Of a stretch of 64,000 bases of DNA, positions 40,968-48,104 are shown in pieces. How positions within the stretch are numbered: the first letter of the stretch is position 1; every line of letters starts with the position of its first letter. This DNA is from an uncultured Corynebacterium sp. (GTDB taxonomy: Bacteria > Actinomycetota > Actinomycetes > Mycobacteriales > Mycobacteriaceae), in NCBI GenBank assembly GCA_946223355.1, contig CAMIPB010000010.1, positions 1 to 64,000 of the forward strand, in the 5' to 3' direction. The position numbers and the translations under genes were made by a program. The notes beneath the pieces are model-generated. The model searched no databases and was not told where the DNA came from. It saw nothing but the letters and a program-made list of their open reading frames with translations.

Positions 40968-42314
40968 ATGGAGAATTTGTCAAAGGCCAAGGTGGAGTAC
41001 TCAACAGCTGAGAATGATATGCCGCGAGTCTCGGGCATATGGCGAATATTCCTTTATAGTGCAATCGGCGCCTTTGTGTTCTTTTGGCCGGTCACTTACA
41101 AGGGCAACAGCTCGATTCTCCTGGACCATATTGTTACTTTCGTAAGAGAACAAGCGCCAGTCGGTGCGCAATGGTTTGTGCTAGGGCTTTGTGCGTTTGG
41201 CACGATACGGGCTTTCGTAAACGGAGACCATAAGCTTGGCGGGATAAAGACCTTTTTTGCGTTTGCCAACGTGATTGGTTTTATAGTTTCAGCTTTAATG
41301 GTGCTAGGAAAGCTTCCTGGGGTTTTGGGAGAAAAGGATCTCGTTCCTTTTCTTTGGGAAAAGATTGCAATGTCAGTTGGGCTGATCATCCCAATCGGCT
41401 CGATATTTCTCGCACTTCTCATTGGTTATGGACTTCTTGAGTTTGTAGGAGTGCTTATGCAGCCAATTATGCGTCCGCTTTGGAAGACTCCTGGCCGCTC
41501 GGCGATTGACGCTGTGGCATCATTCGTCGGCTCCTATTCGTTGGGAATCCTAATTACTGACCGTGTTTATCAGCGTGGAGGATATACCGCGCGTGAGGCT
41601 GCAATAATTTGCACAGGATTTTCCACTGTCTCGGCAGCGTTTATGGTCATCGTGGCTAAATCGCTGGATCTTATGGAAATTTGGGGACTATATTTTGCTG
41701 TCGCCTTGATAGTGACTTTCGTTGTAACTGCGATAACAGTTCGAATTTACCCGTTGAGCAAGATACCAGACGAATGTTTTGAAGGTGTTGAACCGGATCC
41801 AGAAAAGCCCGTTCATGACAATCGCTTCAGAGCGGCTAAAAGGGAGGCCCTGTTGACACTTGCAGGAGCGCCAAGCCTGCAGGAAAACCTCTGGATTAAC
41901 CTTCGAGATGGAGTACGATTAGCTTCTTCGGTCGTGCCGTCAATTATGTCCGTAGGTTTGGCAGGTCTGCTAATCGCGCGATTTACCCCAGTATTTGAGT
42001 GGGTTGGCTATTTGTTCTATCCGTTTGCGTGGGTGGTTAACCTTCCAGAGCCTGTACGTGCAGGCGAAGCAATGGCCATGGGGATTGCTGAGATGTTTCT
42101 TCCAGCGACGCAGATCGGCTCAGATGCAGACCTGGTTTTGCGTTTTGTCATCGGGGTAGTTGCAGTGTCCGCAATTATCTTTTTCTCGGGATTAGTTCCT
42201 TGTATCTTTGCAACCAAAATTCCGATTAAAATTAGTCACCTGGTGATGATTTGGTTCGAAAGGGTGGCGCTGACGGTATTAATAACCACCCCGATTGCGC
42301 ACCTATTGCTGTGA
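40968..42314 (+). CDS. YjiH-family (nucleoside-recognition/GATE) membrane protein
   Basis: The 448-residue protein has about ten helices and matches the YjiH pattern. The N-terminal FLYSAIGAFVFFWPVTYKGN is the family start; ASFVGSYSLGILITDRVYQR and TGFSTVSAAFMVIVAKSL contain the conserved polar helix breaks of the GATE/nucleoside-recognition fold. EAMAMGIAEMFLPA lies in the second repeat. These are transporters or gates of undetermined substrate. The gene is visibly richer in A+T than its neighbours and uses ATT/TTT freely, suggesting separate origin. GAGG precedes the ATG by 8-9 bases. The link to the nearby hut cluster is only positional. Confidence 0.8.
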   Translation: MENLSKAKVEYSTAENDMPRVSGIWRIFLYSAIGAFVFFWPVTYKGNSSILLDHIVTFVREQAPVGAQWFVLGLCAFGTIRAFVNGDHKLGGIKTFFAFANVIGFIVSALMVLGKLPGVLGEKDLVPFLWEKIAMSVGLIIPIGSIFLALLIGYGLLEFVGVLMQPIMRPLWKTPGRSAIDAVASFVGSYSLGILITDRVYQRGGYTAREAAIICTGFSTVSAAFMVIVAKSLDLMEIWGLYFAVALIVTFVVTAITVRIYPLSKIPDECFEGVEPDPEKPVHDNRFRAAKREALLTLAGAPSLQENLWINLRDGVRLASSVVPSIMSVGLAGLLIARFTPVFEWVGYLFYPFAWVVNLPEPVRAGEAMAMGIAEMFLPATQIGSDADLVLRFVIGVVAVSAIIFFSGLVPCIFATKIPIKISHLVMIWFERVALTVLITTPIAHLLL

Positions 42315-42328
42315 CTAGCATTGTTGAT

Positions 42329-42745
42329 TCACATGCGCGATAGATCGTCAAGGAATTCTTCGGCATACCCAAGTTTTGTGCGCAGTTTGTCGTAGCTAGT
42401 TTGTGCTTTGACCTTGATTTCTTCGATCATGGCTTGAGCTGCGGCGGCTTCATCTCCGGTGGGGGTGGTGGAAGCCGCCAAGGTTTCACTGGCGGCGATA
42501 AATTGGCGCATGTCTTCAAGGGTGAAGCCGAGTGGTTTCATGCGGCGAATAAGGTGGAGGCGGGCAAAATCCGTATCTGAATAGAGACGATATCCGCTCG
42601 GTGTGCGCTCGGAGGGGGAAACGAGACCGACGCTGTCATAGTGGCGAAGCGTGGGGACGGAAATGCCGGTGGCTTTAGCTACTTCACCGATCTTTTTGCC
42701 AGGGGATTTGCTCACGGTCGGGCGCCTATCGTGGTTAGTTTGCAT
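42329..42745 (-). CDS. MerR-family transcriptional regulator
   Basis: The 138-residue protein has the MerR winged helix-turn-helix at residues 17-70 (IGEVAKATGISVPTLRHYDS, SGYRLYSDTDFARLHLIRRM). A dimerising helix follows, from about residue 80 to the end. The C-terminus has no metal-binding cysteines, so it should not sense metals by the classic route. It is divergent from the sulP gene. A 21-base dyad between them has the form and spacing of a MerR operator, so it probably controls the transporter and itself. The YjiH gene is convergent with only 14 bases between. Confidence 0.9.
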   Translation of the reverse strand: MQTNHDRRPTVSKSPGKKIGEVAKATGISVPTLRHYDSVGLVSPSERTPSGYRLYSDTDFARLHLIRRMKPLGFTLEDMRQFIAASETLAASTTPTGDEAAAAQAMIEEIKVKAQTSYDKLRTKLGYAEEFLDDLSRM

Positions 42746-42781
42746 TGGGTCTATTTAAAAAGTAACCTTAGCTCGTTCGAA

Positions 42782-42802
42782 ACCCTAAAGTAACTTGAGG
42801 GT
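42782..42802. promoter_or_regulatory. MerR-type operator between merR-like gene and sulP
   Basis: A 21-base dyad centred on 42792 has outer arms ACCCT (42782-42786) and AGGGT (42798-42802) and inner arms AAGT/ACTT. Only one position per arm fails to match. A -35-like TTCGAA (42776-42781) and a weak -10 (GTTTAG, 42801-42806) are 19 bases apart, the long spacing typical of MerR-activated promoters. Confidence 0.6.
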
Positions 42803-42839
42803 TTAGCGTTGTGCTTATTGACCACACAGGATTCCTATT

Positions 42840-44330
42840 ATGAGCGTTATTGAGTCATTTAAATTTGCGTTTTCCTCGCCGAGTAGGCTGCGGATTGAAA
42901 TTCTCGCTGGACTAGCAGTAGCCCTAGCACTAATTCCAGAGGCGATCGCCTTTTCCATTCTGGCGGGAGTGGACCCAGCCGTAGGCTTGTATGCTTCCGC
43001 GATTTTTGCGATGGTGATTGCGTTTACCGGTGGGCGTTCAGCGATGATTTCCGCCGCAACGGGCGCGATTGCGTTGGTGGTTGCACCGATTGCGAAGGAG
43101 TACGGACTGGATTACTTTGTGGCAACGGTGCTGCTCGGTGGAGTATTCCAGATACTGTTGGGAGTTGTTGGAATCGCAAAACTGCAGCGATTTATCTCCC
43201 GCTCTGTGATGTTGGGCTTTGTAAATGCCCTGGGTGTGCTTATCTTTATGGCGCAGTTGCCACACCTTACCGATGTGCCTTTCATGGTGTACCCGTTGGT
43301 GGCTCTTGGACTGCTGATCATGGTGTTCTTGCCACGACTAAGCAACGTCGTGCCAGCGCCTTTGGTCACCATTGTTATTGTCACCGCAGTTGCGGTAGCG
43401 GCAGGTTTGCAGGTTCCCACGGTCTCTGACATGGGCGAACTGCCTGATTCCTTGCCAGCTTTCTTTGTTCCAGATGTCCCGTGGACGCTCGAAACTTTGA
43501 AGATTATCGCGCCTTATTCACTAGGCTTCGCTCTGGTCGGGCTAATGGAGTCCTTGATGACGGCAAAGCTGGTTGATGGATTGACGGATACTCACTCCGA
43601 TAAAACACGCGAGTCAATCGGTCAGGGCTTGGGAAATGTCGTGCAAAGCTTCTTCGGTGGAATGGGCGGCTGCGCGATGATTGGTCAAACAATGATCAAT
43701 GTAAAAGAATCCGGCGCACGCACACGCCTTTCCACGTTTGTTGCCGGTGCTGGCCTGCTAATCTTCCTAGTGTTTGCGGGAGACATCGTGGGAATCATCC
43801 CAATGGCTGCACTGGTTGCCATTATGGTGATGGTATCGGTGGGCACAATAAACTGGCATTCGGTGCATCCGCGCACGCTGAGGTTCATGCCACTCAGCGA
43901 GACCCTCACGATGGCAGTGACTATTGTGGCAACGCTATTGACCCACAATCTAGCCATTGGTGTTGTTCTGGGAGTTCTGACCGCGATGGTGATGTTTGCG
44001 CGCCGAGTGGCCCACCTAGTTTCCGTGGAAAAGGTTGCAGAGCTGGACACTAATGCTGATGGCGTAATTGATACCCGTACCTACAAAGTCAAAGGACAAC
44101 TGTTCTGGGCATCGTCCAATGACCTGGTCTATAGCTTTGATTACACCGATGAGGCAGAAAACATCATTATCGATATGTCCGCCGCTGAAGTATGGGACGC
44201 CTCAACTGTAGCCACATTAGATTCCATCCAGCACAAATTCCAAGAGCGCGGAAAACACGTGGACATCATCGGGCTCGATGGGCCTAGCCAGCAGCGCCTC
44301 GCGGCGCTAAGCGGCAACCTAGGGGAGTAG
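42840..44330 (+). CDS. SulP-family anion transporter with short STAS domain
   Basis: The 496-residue protein has the SulP core (about residues 15-385). ILAGLAVALALIPEAIAFSI is the family's first signature, GGRSAMISAATGAIALVV the second, and GNVVQSFFGGMGGCAMIGQT the conserved turn before the second half. A STAS domain occupies about residues 410-490 (AENIIIDMSAAEVWDASTVA). SulP proteins carry sulfate, bicarbonate or other anions; the exact anion is unknown. The ATG at 42840 has no strong ribosome site. The divergent MerR regulator probably controls it. The gene ends five bases from the convergent hutG. Confidence 0.9.
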   Translation: MSVIESFKFAFSSPSRLRIEILAGLAVALALIPEAIAFSILAGVDPAVGLYASAIFAMVIAFTGGRSAMISAATGAIALVVAPIAKEYGLDYFVATVLLGGVFQILLGVVGIAKLQRFISRSVMLGFVNALGVLIFMAQLPHLTDVPFMVYPLVALGLLIMVFLPRLSNVVPAPLVTIVIVTAVAVAAGLQVPTVSDMGELPDSLPAFFVPDVPWTLETLKIIAPYSLGFALVGLMESLMTAKLVDGLTDTHSDKTRESIGQGLGNVVQSFFGGMGGCAMIGQTMINVKESGARTRLSTFVAGAGLLIFLVFAGDIVGIIPMAALVAIMVMVSVGTINWHSVHPRTLRFMPLSETLTMAVTIVATLLTHNLAIGVVLGVLTAMVMFARRVAHLVSVEKVAELDTNADGVIDTRTYKVKGQLFWASSNDLVYSFDYTDEAENIIIDMSAAEVWDASTVATLDSIQHKFQERGKHVDIIGLDGPSQQRLAALSGNLGE

Positions 44331-44335
44331 CGACG

Positions 44336-45379
44336 TCACACCGCGGCAGCGTGGGCGTTCACGATGTCGTCGATAAGCCGGGCCGCGGTCTTCGCAGTGC
44401 GGGAATCAACGTCTAGGTCAGGATTGAGCTCGACGACGTCGACAAGCCTCAGCTTGCCTGTTTTAGCGATAGCAATGGCCGCGGCGCGAATTAATTCCAG
44501 CGAAACCCCAAGACCTGCTGGCGCTGACACTCCAGGTGCAACAGCAGCCGGAAGAACATCAAGGTCAATACTTAAATGAATCGCAGCATGATTGCTCGCA
44601 ATCTGTTTGGCCAGCGCGCCCACTTCCTTGGCTGACATGGCGAGCATGTCTTCATCCAAAACCACTCGCACACCTAGCTGGCCAGCTACATCGAACAACG
44701 CTTTCGTGTTGTTCGGGCGAGAAATTCCAAGCACCGCGTAGGAGAAATCCTTCCCCACTTCATCAGCGATGTTTTTAAACGGAGTCCCGGAAGTGCGATT
44801 CTTTGCGTCACGAAGATCAAAGTGTGCATCGAGGTTAATAATCCCCAGTGCCTTGCCGTCGTTGCCCAGGAAGGCGCCCCGGTGAGACCCATACGCGGTC
44901 TCGTGGCCACCGCCGAGGACTACAGTGAGAAAACCCTGACGGTATAAGTGCTCGACTCGCCGGGAAAGCTCCGCATGTGCTGACTCGAGGTCCTCACCCT
45001 GGGTGGTTACCGTGCCGGCGTCAAAACGCGGAAACTCATTGTGGACTGCAAGAGAGCCCAATGCGCTACGCAGCGCCGCGGGCCCATTAGCCGCGCCGGG
45101 ACGACCGTGGTTGCGACGCACGCCTTCATCAGAAGCAAAACCCAGGACGGCGGCCTTGTCCGCTACGGAAGGTACAGGCTGGTTGGCACCGGGTTGTTGG
45201 TCTGCAAACAGATCCTCAGTGCGAATGACGGAGTGCCAACGTGCATGCTGCGCGCCGGGGCCGTCGTTACGCCCTTCCCACGCTGTCGCGGGAGTATAGA
45301 GCGCAGCGGTTTCAGAAAGGTGCTTGTTTTGAGAAGGTTGAGCTTGAGAAGGTTGATTGCTATCGGTTGAAGTTGGCAT
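44336..45379 (-). CDS. hutG: Formimidoylglutamase HutG
   Basis: From the ATG at 45379 the product has 347 residues. It is a ureohydrolase with the binuclear manganese motifs GGGHETAYGSHRG, NLDAHFDLRD (DAHFD) and HLSIDLDVLPAAVAPG (SxDxDxxDP-like, here with Leu-Pro after Asp). The N-terminal 60 residues are polar and variable. In the hut context it hydrolyses N-formimidoyl-L-glutamate to glutamate and formamide. TATTGT (45391-45386 on this strand) ends six bases before the ATG and may be its own -10 box. A terminator hairpin separates it from the permease upstream. Confidence 0.9.
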   Translation of the reverse strand: MPTSTDSNQPSQAQPSQNKHLSETAALYTPATAWEGRNDGPGAQHARWHSVIRTEDLFADQQPGANQPVPSVADKAAVLGFASDEGVRRNHGRPGAANGPAALRSALGSLAVHNEFPRFDAGTVTTQGEDLESAHAELSRRVEHLYRQGFLTVVLGGGHETAYGSHRGAFLGNDGKALGIINLDAHFDLRDAKNRTSGTPFKNIADEVGKDFSYAVLGISRPNNTKALFDVAGQLGVRVVLDEDMLAMSAKEVGALAKQIASNHAAIHLSIDLDVLPAAVAPGVSAPAGLGVSLELIRAAAIAIAKTGKLRLVDVVELNPDLDVDSRTAKTAARLIDDIVNAHAAAV

Positions 45380-45392
45380 GCCCCCACAATAG

Positions 45393-45424
45393 GCAAAAGG
45401 CCATCGCGAATGTGCGATGGCCTT
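45393..45424 (-). terminator. Terminator of the hut-linked permease gene
   Basis: On the reverse strand AAGGCCATCGC (45424-45414) pairs perfectly over 11 bases with GCGATGGCCTT (45407-45397), with a 6-base loop, followed by TTTT in total. It ends the permease transcript 15 bases after its stop codon, so hutG is probably expressed from its own promoter. Confidence 0.8.
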
Positions 45425-45438
45425 CAAAGTTGTGGAAC

Positions 45439-46902
45439 CTAGCAGTTTTCCTTACCGGTTTGCGCAGCGGCAACTGCGTCAGCTTCGGCGGCGTTGGCAG
45501 TGTTTGCTGCAGCAAAATTCTGCCGACCCGTTGCGTAGTAGAGCACGGTCATAATGATCGTGAAGGCTACGCCGACGATGAGCGCCATGTGGTAATCGGA
45601 CTTCCACACCATGATGCCAAAGGTAAACAGGATAAATAAGATGGCGAAGTACTGGCCAAATGGCCAAAACGGCACTGTGTATTTGAGGGAACGAACTTCG
45701 TCTTTGGTCATGCCGCGACGCGAGGCAACTTGTGCCAGCAGGATCATGAGCCACACGAAGATCGTGGCAAAGGTGGCCAGTGAGGCTACGATTTCAAAGA
45801 CACGATCCGGCAAGAAGGCGTTGAGTGCTACTCCGACGACCAAAACTATCAACAAGGTCACGGTGGTCATTATTGGCACACCGCGCACAGTTTTTGCCAT
45901 GACCTGAGGGGCAAGATTTTGCTTTGCCAGGCCAGTGAGAACGCGGCCAGCACCGAAAAGGTCAGCGTTAATAGCGGAAAGTGCTGCAGTGATAACCACG
46001 ACGTTTAATAAAGCTGCCGCCCAGTTGATGCCCAGAGTGCTAAAGATTTGCACGAACGGAGAAGCCTCACCGTCAACGGACTGCCATGGATTAATCATCA
46101 AGATAACCAGAATGGCTAAAACGTAAAACAAAAGGATTCGTACTGGGACAGTGTTAATCGCCCTAGGAACAGATTTTGCCGGGTCTTCAGCTTCAGAGCC
46201 AGCTACGCCAATGATCTCAGTGCCGCCGAACGCGAAGAGAACCAAGATAAAAGAAGCAGCCACACCAGAAAATCCGTTAGGGAAGAATCCGCCATCATTA
46301 GTGAGATTGGCAAATCCACCGGCCTCGCCTTCGCCAAGATTGAAGATGATAATCGCAGCGCCTCCGACAATCATGGCAACGACTGCGGTGACTTTGATGA
46401 GCGTAAAGGCAAATTCAAGCTCACCGAACGCTTTGACCATAGCTAGGTTGGCAGCGCCAACGATGAGAAGCGTTGCAGCAACCCATACCCAAGGCGAGGT
46501 GTCAGGGAACCAGAAACCCATATATGTGCCAATAGCAGCTAAGTCAGCGAGACACACGATAACCATTTCAAAAGCGAACATCCAGCCCGTGATGTAACCA
46601 GCCCATCCGCCCATATAGCGGCGAGCGTACTCGGCAAAGGAACCTACAACTGGAGTGCGCACGGACATCTCGCCCAGCGCGCGCAGCATGAAATAAACTA
46701 CTGCGCCACCGAGTAGGTAGACCAACAAGACAGATGGTCCGGCCGCCTGGATTGCTCCCGCGGAACCGTAAAACAGGCCAGTGCCGATTGCGGATCCTAG
46801 TGCAATGAAGTGCAGGTGGCGGTGGGACAAGCCTCGAGGTTTAGACGTGGCGGATGTTGTCCTTGCCGTGTTAGCGGCAGTGGCTCGGCTTGAAGCGCTC
46901 AC
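45439..46902 (-). CDS. Amino-acid permease of the hut cluster, likely histidine uptake
   Basis: The start is the GTG at 46902 (VSASSRATAANTAR), six bases after AAGGAG. An open frame continues upstream to 47100 but passes through a terminator hairpin. The 487-residue product has twelve helices. The AAT-family start HFIALGSAIGTGLFYGSAGA and the helix 6 segment LFAFGGTEIIGVAGSEAEDP place it with proline-, asparagine- and histidine-type permeases. Its position between hutG and hutR suggests histidine, possibly urocanate, as substrate. Its leader contains an apparent attenuator with His-rich coding possibilities. The tail is Ala-rich. Confidence 0.85.
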   Translation of the reverse strand: MSASSRATAANTARTTSATSKPRGLSHRHLHFIALGSAIGTGLFYGSAGAIQAAGPSVLLVYLLGGAVVYFMLRALGEMSVRTPVVGSFAEYARRYMGGWAGYITGWMFAFEMVIVCLADLAAIGTYMGFWFPDTSPWVWVAATLLIVGAANLAMVKAFGELEFAFTLIKVTAVVAMIVGGAAIIIFNLGEGEAGGFANLTNDGGFFPNGFSGVAASFILVLFAFGGTEIIGVAGSEAEDPAKSVPRAINTVPVRILLFYVLAILVILMINPWQSVDGEASPFVQIFSTLGINWAAALLNVVVITAALSAINADLFGAGRVLTGLAKQNLAPQVMAKTVRGVPIMTTVTLLIVLVVGVALNAFLPDRVFEIVASLATFATIFVWLMILLAQVASRRGMTKDEVRSLKYTVPFWPFGQYFAILFILFTFGIMVWKSDYHMALIVGVAFTIIMTVLYYATGRQNFAAANTANAAEADAVAAAQTGKENC

Positions 46903-46973
46903 CGTGTACTCCTTTGATAGATGACTGAGTATTGAATATTGAAATTGAAATATGCCCTGAATTTCAGTACCAG

Positions 46974-47015
46974 AAATAAAAAACAGCCCCTCTGCAACAT
47001 CTTTGCAGGGGACTG
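46974..47015 (-). terminator. Leader terminator (attenuator) upstream of the hut-linked permease
   Basis: On the reverse strand CAGTCCCCTGCAA pairs with TTGCAGAGGGGCTG (47015-46984) with two small bulges, followed by six T, one A and three T. It lies inside the 5' leader of the permease (start 46902), and no upstream gene on this strand needs a terminator, because hutR is divergent. It therefore fits conditional termination. Confidence 0.75.
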
Positions 47016-47016
47016 T

Positions 47017-47057
47017 AGGGGAACGAGCCACGTGGATATGGTGGCGGGTGTTCCCCT
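47017..47057 (-). promoter_or_regulatory. Compound hairpin upstream of the leader terminator
   Basis: On the permease strand AGGGGAAC (47057-47050) pairs with GTTCCCCT (47024-47017), and inside it GCCAC (47045-47041) pairs with GTGGC (47031-47027). The AGGGG arm could instead pair with CCCCT in the terminator's left arm, which would give mutually exclusive folds. The loop region reads CAC CAT ATC CAC (47043-47032), three His codons in one frame. Confidence 0.6.
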
Positions 47058-47084
47058 TTAGAAATGGTGCTGATTCCAAAGCAT
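47058..47084 (-). CDS. Candidate leader peptide with tandem His codons
   Basis: A nine-codon open frame (MLWNQHHF and a TAA stop) starts seven bases after a TATTAT -10 box, so it could be translated from a leaderless transcript. It contains CAC CAT followed by TTC and the stop, which abuts the first arm of the compound hairpin. Stalling there when charged tRNA-His is scarce could change folding of the leader. A second, longer frame from GTG at 47100 includes LHH and RHHIH and runs on into the permease frame. Which of the two is translated is unknown. The function is inferred from position only. Confidence 0.45.
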   Translation of the reverse strand: MLWNQHHF

Positions 47085-47091
47085 GATGTAG

Positions 47092-47097
47092 ATAATA
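47092..47097 (-). promoter_or_regulatory. -10 box of the hut-linked permease leader
   Basis: TATTAT on the reverse strand lies seven bases before the ATG of the candidate leader peptide. No strong -35 hexamer is seen, so an activator may be needed. Confidence 0.5.
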
Positions 47098-47187
47098 CAC
47101 CTCTGGTGTGAATTATGCACATCGGCGCAAACTACAAGCGTCTCGGCAGTGAGAATCCAGTGAAGGTAGGCAAGTAAAGTATCCGGT

Positions 47188-48009
47188 ATGAGTTCACCCA
47201 ATAAGCCTCAGGTTCCCGCGGCGAGGAACACCTTGCGGATCTTGTCTTTGCTGAGCTCCATTGATGTGCCTATCTCCGCTGCGCGGATTAGAAACGAATT
47301 GGACTTGCCGCGTTCGAGTACCTATCACCTGCTCAACGAGATGGTGGCAGCGGGTTTTGTGGTGTATCTTCCGGAGAATAAAACATACGGTTTGGGCCTG
47401 GCCGCGTATTCCATGGCCGCTGCGTATTCTACTCAACAGCCTTTAGTGCGTATGGCTACGAGGCATCTGAAGGTTGCGGCAGAAATAGTGCAGGGATCCG
47501 CGCACCTTTCTCGGCTTGCTGGGCCTGAGATCGTGTATTTGCAGGAAGTGCGTGCACCAGGGGCGCCGTCGTTGATCACGGAAGTAGGCGTGAGGTTGTC
47601 GGCAGCGCAGACTGCTTCGGGGCGTGTGATGCTGGCTTGCCTGCCTCAAGCTGAAGCGCGGGGAGTATTTTCCACCATGGCCGAAGACAAGCGGGCCTTG
47701 TTATCTTCTGCTTCTGAGGCGGAGGGGATGGAACAGGTTCAGAAAGCTCGTCCGAGCGTGGCTGATTTTGAACATTATTTGAGTCAGGTGAGGGAACAGG
47801 GATGGGCCATTGAGCGGGAAGAAGTAAGTCTTGGGCAGGTATCCGTTGCAGTCGCGGTCGTCGACCATGTTGGACGTCCTGCTGCAGCCTTAGCGGTTAC
47901 TGGGCGAAAGGAAGAGATGACGAAGGCTGCGATGGCAGAGGTAGTATCCTCCTTAAACGCTGCAGCGTCTGGGATTTCAGACAAGATGTACGGTAGAAAA
48001 GAGGCGTAG
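47188..48009 (+). CDS. hutR: IclR-family regulator of histidine utilisation
   Basis: The 273-residue protein has an N-terminal winged helix (RILSLLSSIDVPISAARIRN, SSTYHLLNEMVAAGFVVYL) and the IclR effector domain with TASGRVMLACLP and WAIEREEVSLGQVSVAVAVV. An IclR regulator called HutR is known for the hut genes of Corynebacterium resistens, from memory. The position between the permease and hutHUI makes the same role likely; the inducer may be urocanate or histidine. The ATG lies seven bases after TAAAGT and lacks a Shine-Dalgarno sequence, so the message may be leaderless. No definite operator copies were identified. Confidence 0.88.
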   Translation: MSSPNKPQVPAARNTLRILSLLSSIDVPISAARIRNELDLPRSSTYHLLNEMVAAGFVVYLPENKTYGLGLAAYSMAAAYSTQQPLVRMATRHLKVAAEIVQGSAHLSRLAGPEIVYLQEVRAPGAPSLITEVGVRLSAAQTASGRVMLACLPQAEARGVFSTMAEDKRALLSSASEAEGMEQVQKARPSVADFEHYLSQVREQGWAIEREEVSLGQVSVAVAVVDHVGRPAAALAVTGRKEEMTKAAMAEVVSSLNAAASGISDKMYGRKEA

Positions 48010-48104
48010 GACACAGAAACGGGGAAAGTGTTACCTTCCTTTCACTAAGATAATGTCAGCTGAATGTCACTGGCATGAATCAAAGGGCGATCAAAGGAGT
48101 AAAC

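Noticed and set aside
40825..41145. 106-codon frame before and overlapping the YjiH gene
   Set aside because: No ribosome site or family match, and it overlaps a clearly conserved membrane protein in another frame.
46903..47100. N-terminal extension of the hut-linked permease from GTG 47100
   Set aside because: The frame is open, but it runs through a T-tailed terminator hairpin, overlaps the -10 box, and AAGGAG marks the GTG at 46902. I treat it as leader.
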